DNA of 64,000 bases from Prochilodus magdalenae (Eukaryota > Chordata > Actinopteri > Characiformes > Prochilodontidae): assembly GCA_024036415.1 (NCBI GenBank), contig JAMWET010005033.1, positions 27,501-91,500 of the forward strand, given 5' to 3'. A program made the position numbers and the translations under genes. Below the pieces are notes generated by a model. The model ran no database searches. It was not told the origin of the DNA and saw only the letters and a program-made list of their open reading frames with translations. The number at the start of each line of letters is the position of its first letter. Within the stretch, counting starts at the first letter, position 1. This document shows, piece after piece, positions 44,942 through 56,639 of the stretch.

Positions 44942-47900
44942 ATGCACAGCCAAGGACACTTCAGGTTCACTCTTATGCTGGGCTGGTGTTCCCTGCTTAC
45001 GGTCGCCGTTGTGATTATGGCTGTAGTTCTCGCCACAGGAATCAACACCAAAGGCTTCTCAAACCGAACGGAGAACCAGTCAACAGGTAACATTACTAGG
45101 ATGCAATCACTATGTTAATGCAAACTTGCTCTGTTGTCAGGGTCTGAAGACCTTTTACAATGCTGATTTTTGTTCACCCATGTGGTTATAATGCATTGAA
45201 CATGGTTTCACCACGATGTACTATTAATATATCATGTAATTAAGACATGTCTTTCTTCCAGGAGCTCCGGGTTCCCTACTGGCTTTCTCCCAAGGTGAGA
45301 GATATTCTCCTTATAGGCATACATACATACAGCTTTTACATACAGGTCATTTCTGAAAAAGAACACTGAAAGATTGTACAACTTATGTTGCCAGAAGAAA
45401 CCCATGTGTAATAGATGTGCAAAGTATAAGATCTTCATTCAAGATACATATCATGATATGATATGATATGATATGATATGATATGATATGATATGATATG
45501 ATATATTACATGATATGATATGATATGATATATGCACGATTATTTAAGACTGGTCAATTAACAGGTTGGGTATTTAAGTAGCTAAGCAGCTAGATGGGAG
45601 TTTAAGGAACAGTGGTGAAAAAGTGGAGTGTACAGTGTGGGTTTCTGGTGGGACATCAGGGACATATTGAGTGGGTTTCTGATGGGAAAATATTTAAATG
45701 AAAGAACACTTGTCAATTTATATAATTATTAATAGTAGTATATTGTATATCATATTGAATATAACTCAAATCTATCAGCAGCCCATCATATTTCTAATGC
45801 ATGCATGTTTCTGCTTGAACCAGTGAAAAAGCCTTATTGTGTCACGCCACCACAATTACTACATAGCTGCTCCATGGGCAAAACCGCATTCCTAAGAGCG
45901 TAGAGCAAGATGTACTGGAGTGTACAGACATATGCTGCTTAATGATTAGATAAGACTCTGTTTGAAAATGACAGTGTACTGGTTTTGTTTACGTTTTCAG
46001 GGCACGATTTTGTTCACACTTCTGCAAATCACATCCATCTTGCTAGTGGTAAGCATTCCCTTTCTCTGTTTCTCTCTTTTGTTCGCCTTTCCCTCACTCT
46101 CAACGAAAGAAAACTCCGGCAGGGACTTTCAGTTGTCTCATTATTTTTGTTCCTTTTCTCTACACGGTTGAGGAAGTGTCACTCAGCTACACATTCACTA
46201 CAGCTGAGCTCAACAGTCAAGCAAGCATAATTGGATGCACAGAACGAGCTCTTTCCTAATTCCCCTACTGTAGAAATGAATCACCAGAGAAAAAGTCAGT
46301 GACATGAGACAAGTTAGCCAAATACATAGCTTTACAGTATGTAGGGTCTAATACTGAAACCACTTACTATGGCACCTCCTACTCCATGACCACCTCCTAC
46401 ACACTGACCACAAAATTCTGACCAAGAAATGCAGATTTAATCTCTGTGTTAGCCAGCGGAAACACTGACAAAGGTTTTAGGTGCAGACTCATGAAAACCC
46501 TATAGTGTTTCTTGAACATTTAGCTAGCAAGCCGCATTACCATTTCACAGCAGAACTGTCCAGCGTTCTGTTATCCCCTCTCTGAAACCCACAAACAGTC
46601 GCAACGAATTTAGTGTCAAATTTGTAGAGGCGTTATGAATCACCGTGGAAAAGGACGCAATTCTGTCTGCATATGTGTGTATGTGAACAAAGGGGGGGCT
46701 GTTCCTTTAATGGTCTTTCCTCCCATACTATCCGCTCCACTGCCTCTCTGAAGTAGGTGTTCGTAAACCATCAGATGTGGTTAGGCCGATTTCTGGGGCC
46801 TACACAAATGGAACAAAATTGTCCAACTGAGGCAAAACGTTCCTATGCAAGTCAGTTTACTGCAGATTAGGTCGGGCATGCAACGACCCCTTTTTCTAAC
46901 GCAGGTTAATAATGAGGGTTTATGTTGCTTTAGGCACACGGATCTTAAACCAGCTTACTGACCTACAAGCATCTTAAACCAGCTTACTGACCTACAAGCA
47001 TCTTAAACCAGCTTACTGACCTACAAGCATCTTAAACCAGCTTACTGACCTACAAGCATCTTAAACCAGCTTACTGACCTACAAGCATCTTAAACCAGCT
47101 TACTGACCTACAAGCATCTTAAACCAGCTTACTGACCTACAAGCATCTTAAACCAGCTTACTGACCTACAAGCATCTTAAACCAGTTTACTGACCTACTA
47201 GCATCTTAAACCAGCTCACTGACCTACAAGCATCTTAAACCAGTTTACTGACCTACAAGCATCTTAAACCAGCTTACTGACCTACAAACATCTTATACCA
47301 GCTTACTGACATACAAGCATCTTAAACAAGCTTACTGACCCAGAAGCATCTTAAACCAGCTTACTGACCTACAAGCATCTTAAACCAGCTTACTGACCTA
47401 CAAGCATCTTAAACCATCTTACTGACTTACTAGCATCGTAAACCAGCTTACTGACCTACAAGCATCTTAAAGCAGCTTACTGACCTACAAGCATCTTAAA
47501 CCAGCTTACTGACCTACAAGCATCTTAAACCAGCTTACTGACCTACAAGCATCTTAAACAAGCATACTGACCTACAAGCATCTTAAACCAGCTTACTGAC
47601 CTAGAAGCATCTTAAACAAGCATATTGACCTACAAGCATCTTAAACCAGCTTACTGACCTACAAGCATCTTAAACCAGCTTACTGACCTACAAGCATCTT
47701 AAACAAGCATACTGACCTACAAGCATCTTAAACCAGCTTACTGACCTACAAGCATCTTAAACCAGCTTACTGACCTACAAGCATCTTAAACCAGCTTACT
47801 GACCTACAAGCATCTTAAACAAGCATACTGACCTACAAGCATCTTAAACCAGCTTACTGACCTACAAGCATCTTAAACAAGCATACTGACCTACAAACAT

Positions 47901-49423
47901 CTTAAACAAGCATACTGACCTACAAGCATCTTAAACCAGCTTACTGACCTAGAAGCATCTTAAACAAGCATACTGACCTACAAGCATCTTAAACCAGCTT
48001 ACTGACCTACAAGCATCTTAAACCAGCTTACTGACCTACAAGCATCTTAAACCAGCTTACTGACCTACAAGCATCTTGAACAAGCTTGCTGACTTGTAAC
48101 ACTCACCATTAAGTCCTGTGAATATTGGGCTTTTTACAGTATGCAAAAAATTTAAGTTCTGTGGTAATGGGAGTGAGTAACTGCAGTGTGGCCCGACATA
48201 CAGGTTTAATCTACATTGTACTGAAAGTCCATGCTGTATGGAGCACTAGAAAGGGTAGAACATTTCCAGTTTTTTGTCATGTAAAGTTATGATTATTGTT
48301 ATGTATTCACTTTTAGGCAGAGACAATATTCTAGCAACAAAACATTGCATAAATAACTTCATTTCATGAAGTTTTCATGCTTGTGGCTGGTATGTGTAAC
48401 ACTTTACCTTAAGAAATAAATGACTAACATAAGGTAATGAATTAGTAAACATTTGATACAAGTAATATATTAACAATGGTTAAGTAACAGGTAACAACTG
48501 TTACATGTGTACTTAACATGTAAGCATGAAGATGTTATATGCTTATGTAAGATTACGTAAGCGTTGTAACCAGTGTTAATGTATCACTACATGTTTGTCG
48601 GTCAACACTTAATGTGAAGTGTTACCAGTGTATGGTTTTATTGCAACACTACTGCCCTCCATGTGACAGACTGGGGTTTGATTCCTTGCCTTGGTTTACA
48701 ATAACACTATACCAACAAAAGTGCTTGGACATTTGCTTATCCAGCAGTGACGGTAAAATGTTTAAAAAGTCCAGCGCAACACAAGCTAAACTTGCCACGT
48801 CATTATCACTGCTGTGATGGGAATGTTCCACCGCCCTTATAATGGGTGGGCTGCAGAGGGTTTTGTGGTAGCCCTACAATAATGGAAAGTCTGAATGGAG
48901 GTTCATTAATTGTTCAGCAAGAGATGGTCAGTAGCCCACAAAGTCTATATATTAGATGCTTCTGATAAATAGCAAGAGAGATTTTTGGGCTTGCATAATG
49001 TGATGTTTAATTCCAACTCTTTTTTTGTGGTTTGTTGGCTCAGGAAGAAAAAATGGAACCTACTGGCAGCAGAGCCAAATGTGTTTCTGCAAGAACACAT
49101 CCCTGATTCTTCAGGACAATTTGGTCCAAATCACAGTTGGAGGATTCTACTACATATATGGGCAGGTGTCCGTGAAGAACGTTACATTAAATGAAGTAAA
49201 AACTAAGATTGCTTTGGTTGCAAACAGCAACATTGAGGGCAAAAAACTCCGTAATCTCATTGAGGCAGACCGGATTGGGCCTGGCACCATGTCTATTTCT
49301 AGTGTGATCCAGTTGCATAAAGGCGAAAATGTGAATCTGACCATCACCATCACAAACTCCACGGCCTTGTTAAAGGGTGAGTCTCAAACATTCTGGGGTC
49401 TCTTCTTGTTTACTAAGCAATAG
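44942..49423 (+). CDS. TNF-superfamily ligand, 201 aa, four coding exons
   Basis: Type II membrane cytokine of the TNF superfamily, acting as a trimer on the cell surface or after shedding. Coding exons: 44942-45086, 45262-45294, 46001-46048 and 49044-49423; introns are GT-AG and all in phase 1, total 606 nt. An acceptor at 44935 indicates an upstream untranslated exon. Only about 10 residues precede a membrane segment (LMLGWCSLLTVAVVIMAVVLA, about 11-31). A short stalk follows, then HDFVHTSANHIHLASG and the TNF homology domain, nearly all in exon 4: NGTYWQQ, VQITVGGFYYIYGQ (103-116, fits the PROSITE TNF pattern) and the final FWGLFLFTKQ. Cys89 and Cys91 are only two apart. Seven N-glycosylation sequons are present. 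Four exons with the domain in the last resemble TNF/lymphotoxin genes. Which member it is cannot be settled; a lymphotoxin/TNF-N type is likeliest given nearby apoM. Polyadenylation signal probably AATAAA at 50316. Confidence 0.82.
45452..45533. repeat. (ATGAT)n pentanucleotide microsatellite, second block, intron 2
   Basis: About 16 GATAT units with a TATTACAT interruption near 45505, within intron 2 of the TNF-type gene, 158 bp after exon 2. It is the same pentamer as at 43812-43897, on the same strand. Confidence 0.95.
46049..46940. other. TNF-type gene intron 3, first part
   Basis: No repeats or exons recognised. GGGGGGG at about 46692 and a run of CTAC/CCTACA phrases near 46375-46400 are unremarkable. 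Confidence 0.4.
46941..48098. repeat. 29-bp minisatellite, about 40 copies, in TNF-type gene intron 3
   Basis: The unit AGCATCTTAAACCAGCTTAC + TGACCTACA (29 bp) repeats head to tail for about 1.16 kb. Most units are identical; a recurrent variant reads AAACAAGCATACTGACC and others have AAACCAGTTTACTG or CTAGAAGC. The last unit degenerates (CTTGAACAAGCTTGCTGACTTG). No spacer diversity exists between units. TGACCTA (reverse TAGGTCA) is present in nearly every copy. Confidence 0.95.
48396..48625. mobile_element. MITE with GTAACACTT ends, in TNF-type gene intron 3
   Basis: GTAACACTTTACCTTAAG and the inverted CTTAATGTGAAGTGTTAC bound 230 bp of AT-rich sequence with repeated TTAACA/GTAACA motifs. 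This family is common in fish. It lies about 420 bp before exon 4. Confidence 0.65.
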
Positions 49424-51659
49424 ATTTTATAGATGCATAAGAGGATCATCTCCTCTCTTCCTTAAATCAAAATGGAATGTACTGCGACATCTTGTCGACA
49501 TATTCCCAAATCAAAATTGAACATAATGTAGTATGTTTGCAATGTATTACATTTTGAATGGGTCAGTTTGAATAATGCTAAACCAGACATATCTAATGTG
49601 TCAGTACCTTAGCAGGTCCTAGTAGACTTAGTGGCTGTGTCTATTCAGAATGTTGTTGAAACAATTGGAAGTCAATGACACCAACAAGAAAGAAAACAGT
49701 CTAAATTTGTCTTCCAACCATAGAAAATCACTCATCCTTCTTTACGCACCTACTTAAACTGAAGCTTGCACTGAGAATGCACTGATTGTCTGAAAGTTGA
49801 GGACTCAACATTTCAACCCATTTGGAAGGAATGGGCTGAACGTTTAGAATCTGAAGTTGTCATATACTATATGCATAATTCAAACATCCAACCAGGAAAT
49901 TATAATCAATCATGTTTTTGCCTACAATTTGACTGAGACACATAGGTATTACAATTTACAACACATATTGGCAGAAGAAAAGAGGAACCATTTTCCACCT
50001 TTATCCCTGTTTTTTTTTTTTTTTTTTTTTGTAGTATATGTGAGGTGATTGATCTTTGTCCCTAGTGGTGTATAAGTCTATATACATATTTGGGGTTTCG
50101 TTTATTATGATGTATTTTTATAAGAATCGTATTCTATTCATAGATGTTGTTTCAATGTTAATAGTAAATTAATTTATGTGACTTATTTAAGTGAATTAAA
50201 TTCTTTTCATTTCTTACAATATTTTTTTGTTTAAAGAGATGAATGTTCTTCATTGATCTCAATGTTACCTGTTTTATTTTAGACTACATGTTAATATATA
50301 TGTGTATGGTTTTGCAATAAAACATTAAACAGTAGAAAGTGTGGGTCATTTTCCTAGCATTGAACAGCGCCTGTAACAGAACAAATGATGTAACATACCT
50401 TCCTGTGTAAGTCCTGTATAAAACTTTTTGTGCTAATGTGGGCCATGTTTATTCACTTACCACATGATGGCGCCACAAGACTGACCAGCTAAACTAGATT
50501 CCAGGCCCTTATCTTCAATAAGGTACAACTAGTTGACTAAACAATTGTTTTAATTGCAAGTTGCTTCTTTAGCGGATGTCTGCTAAGTGAAAAAAAAAAG
50601 GATAAAGATTAAAACTGTAGCTTTAAATAGTTTCACACTATCCTAAGTACCGGAGAAACCACAATAGTAGGAGTTGATGAGTGATAAATGTCAGTCTATG
50701 TCCCACATGTAATGATTCTAACCAAGATATTGACTTATTCAAGCTTTCCAACAAATGAATCATACCACATTCTAACCACAGTAAACGGTCATGACTGTAT
50801 GGTAGGTGGCTAAATCAAATTTTTAATTTCCCTCGTTTGTCAAAAAGAGCCGCATCCTAAAACGACATCTAGCACTGGTCCTGAAATCTACACCTTGCAG
50901 AATTTAGCCCCCAACACACTTAATTCGGACAAAGAGGGCCTTTAAGATCATCCAGTATCAAAGTTAGGCATGCTGAAGCTCCCCTAGGCATTAGATCCTT
51001 AGGATCAAGATTGGGCACTTTTGTCTAAATATTTTTATTTCATCGTTCCTGTCTTGAATTGTTAATAACAACTGTCCTAGCATTAGTACAAGAGTAGTCC
51101 AGTCTTGTCCAGACCAACTCAAAATGTGTGAGCGGTACACTTTATGTATAATAATATCCAGAGTTCTCCAGAGTGATGGAGCTCCATTCCAATATCTTCA
51201 AGATGAGTTAGAGTCCACATGCTCTTGTGGTTGAATGCAATCAACTTCTCATAGCAATGTTCCAACATCTAGTGTTAAGCAGCAACAACAGCATTATTTA
51301 CTTTGAGACGAAGTACATGTTTTTAGTACTCACTGATATCAACTCAAATACCATAATTAATAACCTACTTGGAATTAAGTAGTTGTTAGTGTAAACGAGT
51401 GTACTAATGTACCTTGACAGGTAAACCATTCAAATCTAGCTGATTCTAGCTGCTTGGACTGAGCAGTGTTGCAGAGGAGAAAGGCTAAGCTGTTTGTAAT
51501 GAATATTTCATAGTTTTGATCCCCGCTCCTTATCTGTCTCATTTAAGTCTCTTAAACATAACCAAAACTCCCTATCAATAGCTTTACTATCATTAGAGAT
51601 GTCATATGAGCAAGTATTGGGAACACATATTTGGAATACAGAATTAAAACCTGTATGAT
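49424..51659. other. TNF-type gene 3'UTR, then intergenic
   Basis: After the stop at 49421-49423 the likely 3'UTR reaches about 50340, ending with AATAAA at 50316-50321. It contains a T-run at 50011-50030 and several ATTTA motifs (for example near 50123, 50172 and 50185), the kind seen in unstable cytokine mRNAs. From 50340 onward no gene or element is recognised. Confidence 0.5.
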
Positions 51660-51900
51660 CATGATGTTCATTTATTAATCTCAGTGTTACTGAGCTCTGC
51701 TAAAGCCTGAGCAGACTGATAAATCAGTGTGATGATCAGTCATTAATCTCAGTTTTTCCTGAACTCTGCTAAACTCTGAATAGACTAATAAATAAGTATG
51801 ATGTTTAGTCATAATCTCAGTATTACTGAGCTCTGCTAAATATTGAGTATACTGATAAATCAGTATGATGATCAGTAATTGATCTCAGTGTTAATGAGGA
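51660..51900. repeat. Tandem repeat, unit about 68 bp, three and a half copies
   Basis: Units containing AATCTCAGTGTTACTGAGCTCTGCTAAA and GACTGATAAATCAGTATGATGATCAGT start near 51668, 51735, 51803 and 51870 and differ by substitutions. The unit includes the small palindrome TGATGATCAGTCA and TGATAAATCA. Confidence 0.75.
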
Positions 51901-54900
51901 GTAATAGAATTATATTGCTTTCTCAGTAGTGGACATAACCATGGGTGATTAGCTTAGCATTAGTATTGTACCGGACTATGTTATTACCTGAAATTCACAT
52001 ATAGCCAAACGTGCAAGATTTTGTTTTTGAGATATGGTGAACTGTTTGTGTAGTTCATGAGAATCAGTGAGGCTTTCTTAAATGTATTCTTACTCAGTAT
52101 ATTTTGAAATAATTTGATGTATTGTAATGTTTCGAATACATTGGAATAACATATTCAGTATTCAGTCGTCACCACTTTATTCTTCCTTACTCTGGCTATA
52201 GCTCTTGTGTGCATATAGGCCAATGGAGGACGGTGGAAGTAACAAGCATGAGACGCATAAGATGTTTAAACATAACCCAGCTTATCACATGGTTTTCCTC
52301 CTGTGACTGGTGTTTAAAGAACAACAAAAAGCAGTTCTACTTCCTCAATTTTCAGGTAGAGCATCTTTATTTTGCAATTTTTGGACAAGACTTCCCTTTA
52401 GAGTTAGTACATTTCTCATATGGGGACTGTCTGCAAGAGGAACTAGCACTTGTCTGATCTGCCCCCCACCCCCACCCCCTCTAAAATTATTTTCCATATC
52501 TAGAGATCAGAGATCCCTCCTCATGTGTGAGGGGAGAACCTGTCTTGACAATACTGAAATTAGCCGGATAGTGGCCCATATTTAGGGGAACAGAAACAGA
52601 AACAAAAGTCAAAGAGTAACAAAACGTAGCTTGCCTACCTCAGCATGAGTAAGTGGGACCAAGGTGTTTCAAAATGTGTCAGCGTGATGCCCAGTTACGG
52701 TGCCTGAACCTGACCTTTAGCTGTTAAAATTGTTTGTTGCTTGTGTTTGTGCTCCCCCTGTTATTTCCTGTGAGAGAGTGGTTTTCTATATGCTAGTACA
52801 CAGGAAACCCAAACACCCCTGCCTGAGGCTGCATATTGCCACCAGGCTGTACATCAAGTGTTTCAGCCGGGCTTGTTACCTTCATCCTTTTGCAAGTAAG
52901 CTCGCACCAGTGGGGATTGCTGTGGCCTGTCCCTAGATAATACAACCATTTCGAAATTCATTTCTGAACACTGACTAACTGATGCAGCTACTGATTCCTC
53001 CTCCCACAGCTTACAGGGCATCCCAAAAACACAACTAGAACAGGGTGACATTTACACCACATGCCTGTGCTAATCGACACATTTCACTCGCAGGGAAAAG
53101 CACGGAAGCCCTTCGGGTGACATCCCCAGCCACCACTTGGTGCAGTGTGGTGTAGGAAAGGAATGCTAATGTGTGGCCACAACTTAGCTGGCATGGAAAC
53201 CATATGCAATGGAAGGCAAAAGTTTGGGAATTCCTGGTCATATTTCTGTTAAGTCATGGCCATATCAGTTATGAATATGACATGCAAAAGTTTGAGCACC
53301 CTTGCCAATAGCTAAGAGGAAATGATAACCTAATTCCGAAAGACTAACACATGGCCATCCCAGCTAGCAGGGACCATTCCCAGTACCTTGGCTAATGTAA
53401 CTTACAGGTTCTAATGAAAATGATGTTCCTATAAGGTTCAATGTTTTAACTGCAGTGTTCACAGAAAGCTTTGAGAATGCTGGCAGGGCCACAGATTATG
53501 TTACATGATAACAAAAGGAGAGCATTCTCAGAGCAACATTCGGAAAACATTTAATGGATATCACTGAGAGCCGAGGTGATAGAATGTTTCTAGAGAATGT
53601 TCTCCTGCCCTTAGAAAGAACATTCTGGGAAAAGAAAACTTTCCGCTGAAAACTTAAATGGAACTGTTTTTAGAATGTTTTCAGAACCGTCTTGTAGTCA
53701 TGCCTCCAGTCACGTTCTGTGAAATTCACCAAATATAGCCTACCTGCTCAACATCAGAAATGTTGAATCTGCATGGCTGCTACCATTACATTGCTATGCA
53801 AAGAAGAACATGTTATCTCCAAAAAGGCAACTTTACAGTTGTGGGCCATTTCTATTGGTCCATTAAATGTTCAAACAATGTAAACAGCTGCTGTTGTGTT
53901 TAAATGATGCATAAAAGTACAATACTGGCAGCCCAATCTGCTTATTTGCACATAAATGATGAATTATTACTTTTAAACTTTTGAGTGAAAGATTATATTT
54001 GTTATTATATTTGTATTACAAGCATTATTATTGTCATTTGTGCCCATTATTATAATTTCCTGCACATCATTTGCCATCACATGCATTTTGCTATAAATTG
54101 TGGGTATCTCCACAAGCAAAGCCTGCTAAAGCCTGTCTCTCAAGCAGCCTTTCTGAAAGTTTACAGAAAGTCTGCATTACACCCCCAATGATCTAGATAA
54201 ATTACCCTGTAGACTTTCTCAAAAACACGCATGTTAGTCCTGAAAGTCTGCCCCAAGATTAGGTTGAGCAATAGTTATCATGTGTCTTAACTCCTACTAC
54301 AGTTCTACAGAAGTGTTGCCCACATTGCATAACAATGTAGCAATCCGAGAACTGCATGTATGTTTAAAGAAAGTTGAAGATGGCCAGAACTGTGCACAGC
54401 AGTGCACTTTCCCATCATTCTTAAGACCTTTTACCTGATTAGTGAACAATCCATTGCTTGGATATATGGTTCTAGAACAATAGTCTTACTTATAGAACCG
54501 TTGCATTATGTGGAGGTTCTGCAAGCTTTGGAAAGCTTCTTCAAGCTCATATTTCCAATTCTGTTTAATGGGTCTTATAGATAACACAATGTTTGAATGA
54601 AAAGAAGGCAGTTCAGAGACCCCCTCTTAAAGTACACAGTTGCCTGTATATGTATTAGGTGTCTGTTGTATCTGCAGGCCACTAGTCCTTTAGAATGACC
54701 TGTTGCACTGTATAGAGGTGCCAAAAGGGGTTCTTTGGAGCTCTGTCAAAGAAGAACCATATTTCAATAGATGGAATAGATGTGTGAGAGCGGACCATCT
54801 TTTTTAAAGAACCACATGTACAAGCCGAACCCATTTACTGAACCTTTATTTCTTAAGATACGACATGTTAGAGCCTGTGGCGAAGCTTTAAAGGATGTAA

Positions 54901-55728
54901 TACATATAATGGAAGCAAGTGCGACAGGGAAAATGGAAACCTTGTAACAATTTACAGACCTTTCAGAGCAATAAAAGACTGTCTGCAGTCCTCATTTAGT
55001 GTTTTTGAGAGATAGAGCTTTCAGGCATCCTTGCACTAATCCCACGAACAGCACCCGTGCCTTTTGACTAAAGAAAAGCCTACACATATGTGTGGAGAGA
55101 CTTTCGCCAGCATTTGCAGATGTTTGAGGGGGTGGAAATGCTACAGTGTAAGCCGTGCAGCTAAAATCCCCCTGTAAAGGAGGTAATGGAGGACTAGCTC
55201 AGAAAGGAAGGAAGCAGGGATGGTTTTACACCTCAAGGTGTCACTAAGCCTGGAACGGAAAGACGCTGCGAAATTGTTACGTGTAGGCTAATGTACACTC
55301 CTCTGTGGAGAGTCGTGCCACAGACGGCGATAAGAGCCGAGACGGAGAGGAGGCGTTAAGGGTGGTGGGAAGGAGGAATCCTAACATTTACCAGACAGTG
55401 ATGTTTCTTAACCACATTAATATAACCTCAAATCCTCCTCACCTTTCTTCTTTTAAAGGTTAACCTGTGAACTTCCCTCACGCCACCTTTCAAGGTACTT
55501 CACATGCCATGTTTATGTCACTGTGACCAGAGGTGCCTGCCAAACGTATTTGCTTACTCATCATGGGATTGTAAGCAACCAGATAAGTTAGCTACCTACT
55601 CAACCTCTCTAAAACTACCAGTATTTAGATGGCCATAGAGACAATTACCAAGAAGCACTTAAAACAAAATGCAAATCCAAGTATAATTATTTCTTCTCCT
55701 GTAAAGGTTTTTCCAACAGCAACAACAT
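51901..55728. other. Intergenic, no gene recognised
   Basis: Around 53430-53700 there are several inverted GAACATTCT / AGAATGTTC motifs typical of a decayed inverted-repeat element. 54460-54850 contains repeated AGAACC / GGTTCT phrases of a common fish repeat. The short frames at 52209-52936 have no domain or splice support. No gene found. Confidence 0.45.
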
Positions 55729-55836
55729 ATAAGCCAAATGATCTCACTATACTGGCAGATAGTTTGGCTTACTTTAAGAAACCTGCTTGAAACAAGCCAA
55801 ATTATCTGTCAGTATAATGAGATCATTTGCCTTACT
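55729..55836. repeat. Near-perfect hairpin, 41-bp arms
   Basis: Arm TAAGCCAAATGATCTCACTA... (55730-55770) pairs with the inverted arm ending ATGAGATCATTTGCCTTA (55794-55834) at about 37 of 41 positions, with a loop of about 23 nt. No open frame. It may be a palindromic mobile element or a transcribed hairpin. Confidence 0.8.
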
Positions 55837-56051
55837 ACAAAAATAAAAAACACTCAAAAAATGAACTAACTGATCTTATAATAAGATAACCCCTATATAA
55901 ACATGAAGAATATAAGGCTTATAAACTAGATACAGGACAATTATAGTATAGAGTATTGAGTGTGAAGGAGATATTTATAAATAAATGAAGGTGGTGGACC
56001 AAACCTGGAGGATCATTTCCACTTTTTAACGTATTTGGTCAATGTGAAAGT

Positions 56052-56178
56052 GGTGTTAGGAGTCTTGTCTAAGGACTCTTATTGGTATAGCATAGAGTGC
56101 CTGCCCAGACAGGGGACGAAGCAGAGTCTTGAGCATGAAGGGCAGGAAGGTGTTATCCACTACACTATACCAACCGTC
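56052..56178 (-). mobile_element. tRNA-derived SINE, partial and diverged
   Basis: On the minus strand it reads GACGGTTGGTATAGTGTAGTGG, then a diverged B-box region and CTATACCAATAAGAGTCCTTAGACAAGACTCCTAACACC. It aligns in order with 24445-24600 but lacks the 3' tail. Confidence 0.65.
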
Positions 56179-56511
56179 CATATTACATTTAGTTATTAAG
56201 GCTTCTGTGCAGTTTTCTCTTACATACAAAGTCACTGTCAAAATAAACCAAGTGTCTTCGCCTTTGTAGGTGAGACAACGTAGGTGAGGAACACGCCTGC
56301 TGCTGTTTGTATCATGAAGCAGTGGCAGACCAATAGAAAAAATATGTTGTTGCATTTAATTACAAATCCTTCTTCTGTAACGTTCTCACAATACGGATGA
56401 TACGCTTCCAGTAGATTGTTTCTGATGCTGAAAAATAAATAACTTAATGATCATTTTCACTAGAAATTAAATAAATGAAGGGCAGCATGTGAATATGTAT
56501 ATGTGTATGTA

Positions 56512-56513
56512 CA

Positions 56514-56597
<84 letters not shown>

Positions 56598-56630
56598 CTA
56601 TATCTATCTATCTATCTATCTATATATATT
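56512..56630. repeat. (TA)n with adjoining (TATC)n microsatellite
   Basis: About 45 bp of TA, a broken TA/CA region, then (CTAT)n at 56596-56622. A separate palindromic TA tract with GACAATTATATA...TATATAATTGTC lies at 56998-57035. Confidence 0.95.
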
Positions 56631-56639
56631 ATTCAGTGG

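Noticed and set aside
46941..48098. CRISPR-like array (29-bp repeats)
   Set aside because: Units are contiguous with no variable spacers, and the surroundings are a vertebrate intron. It is a minisatellite.
52209..52936. Possible small secreted or membrane proteins
   Set aside because: Three short frames overlap with unrelated residues; no signal, domain or splice sites could be supported.
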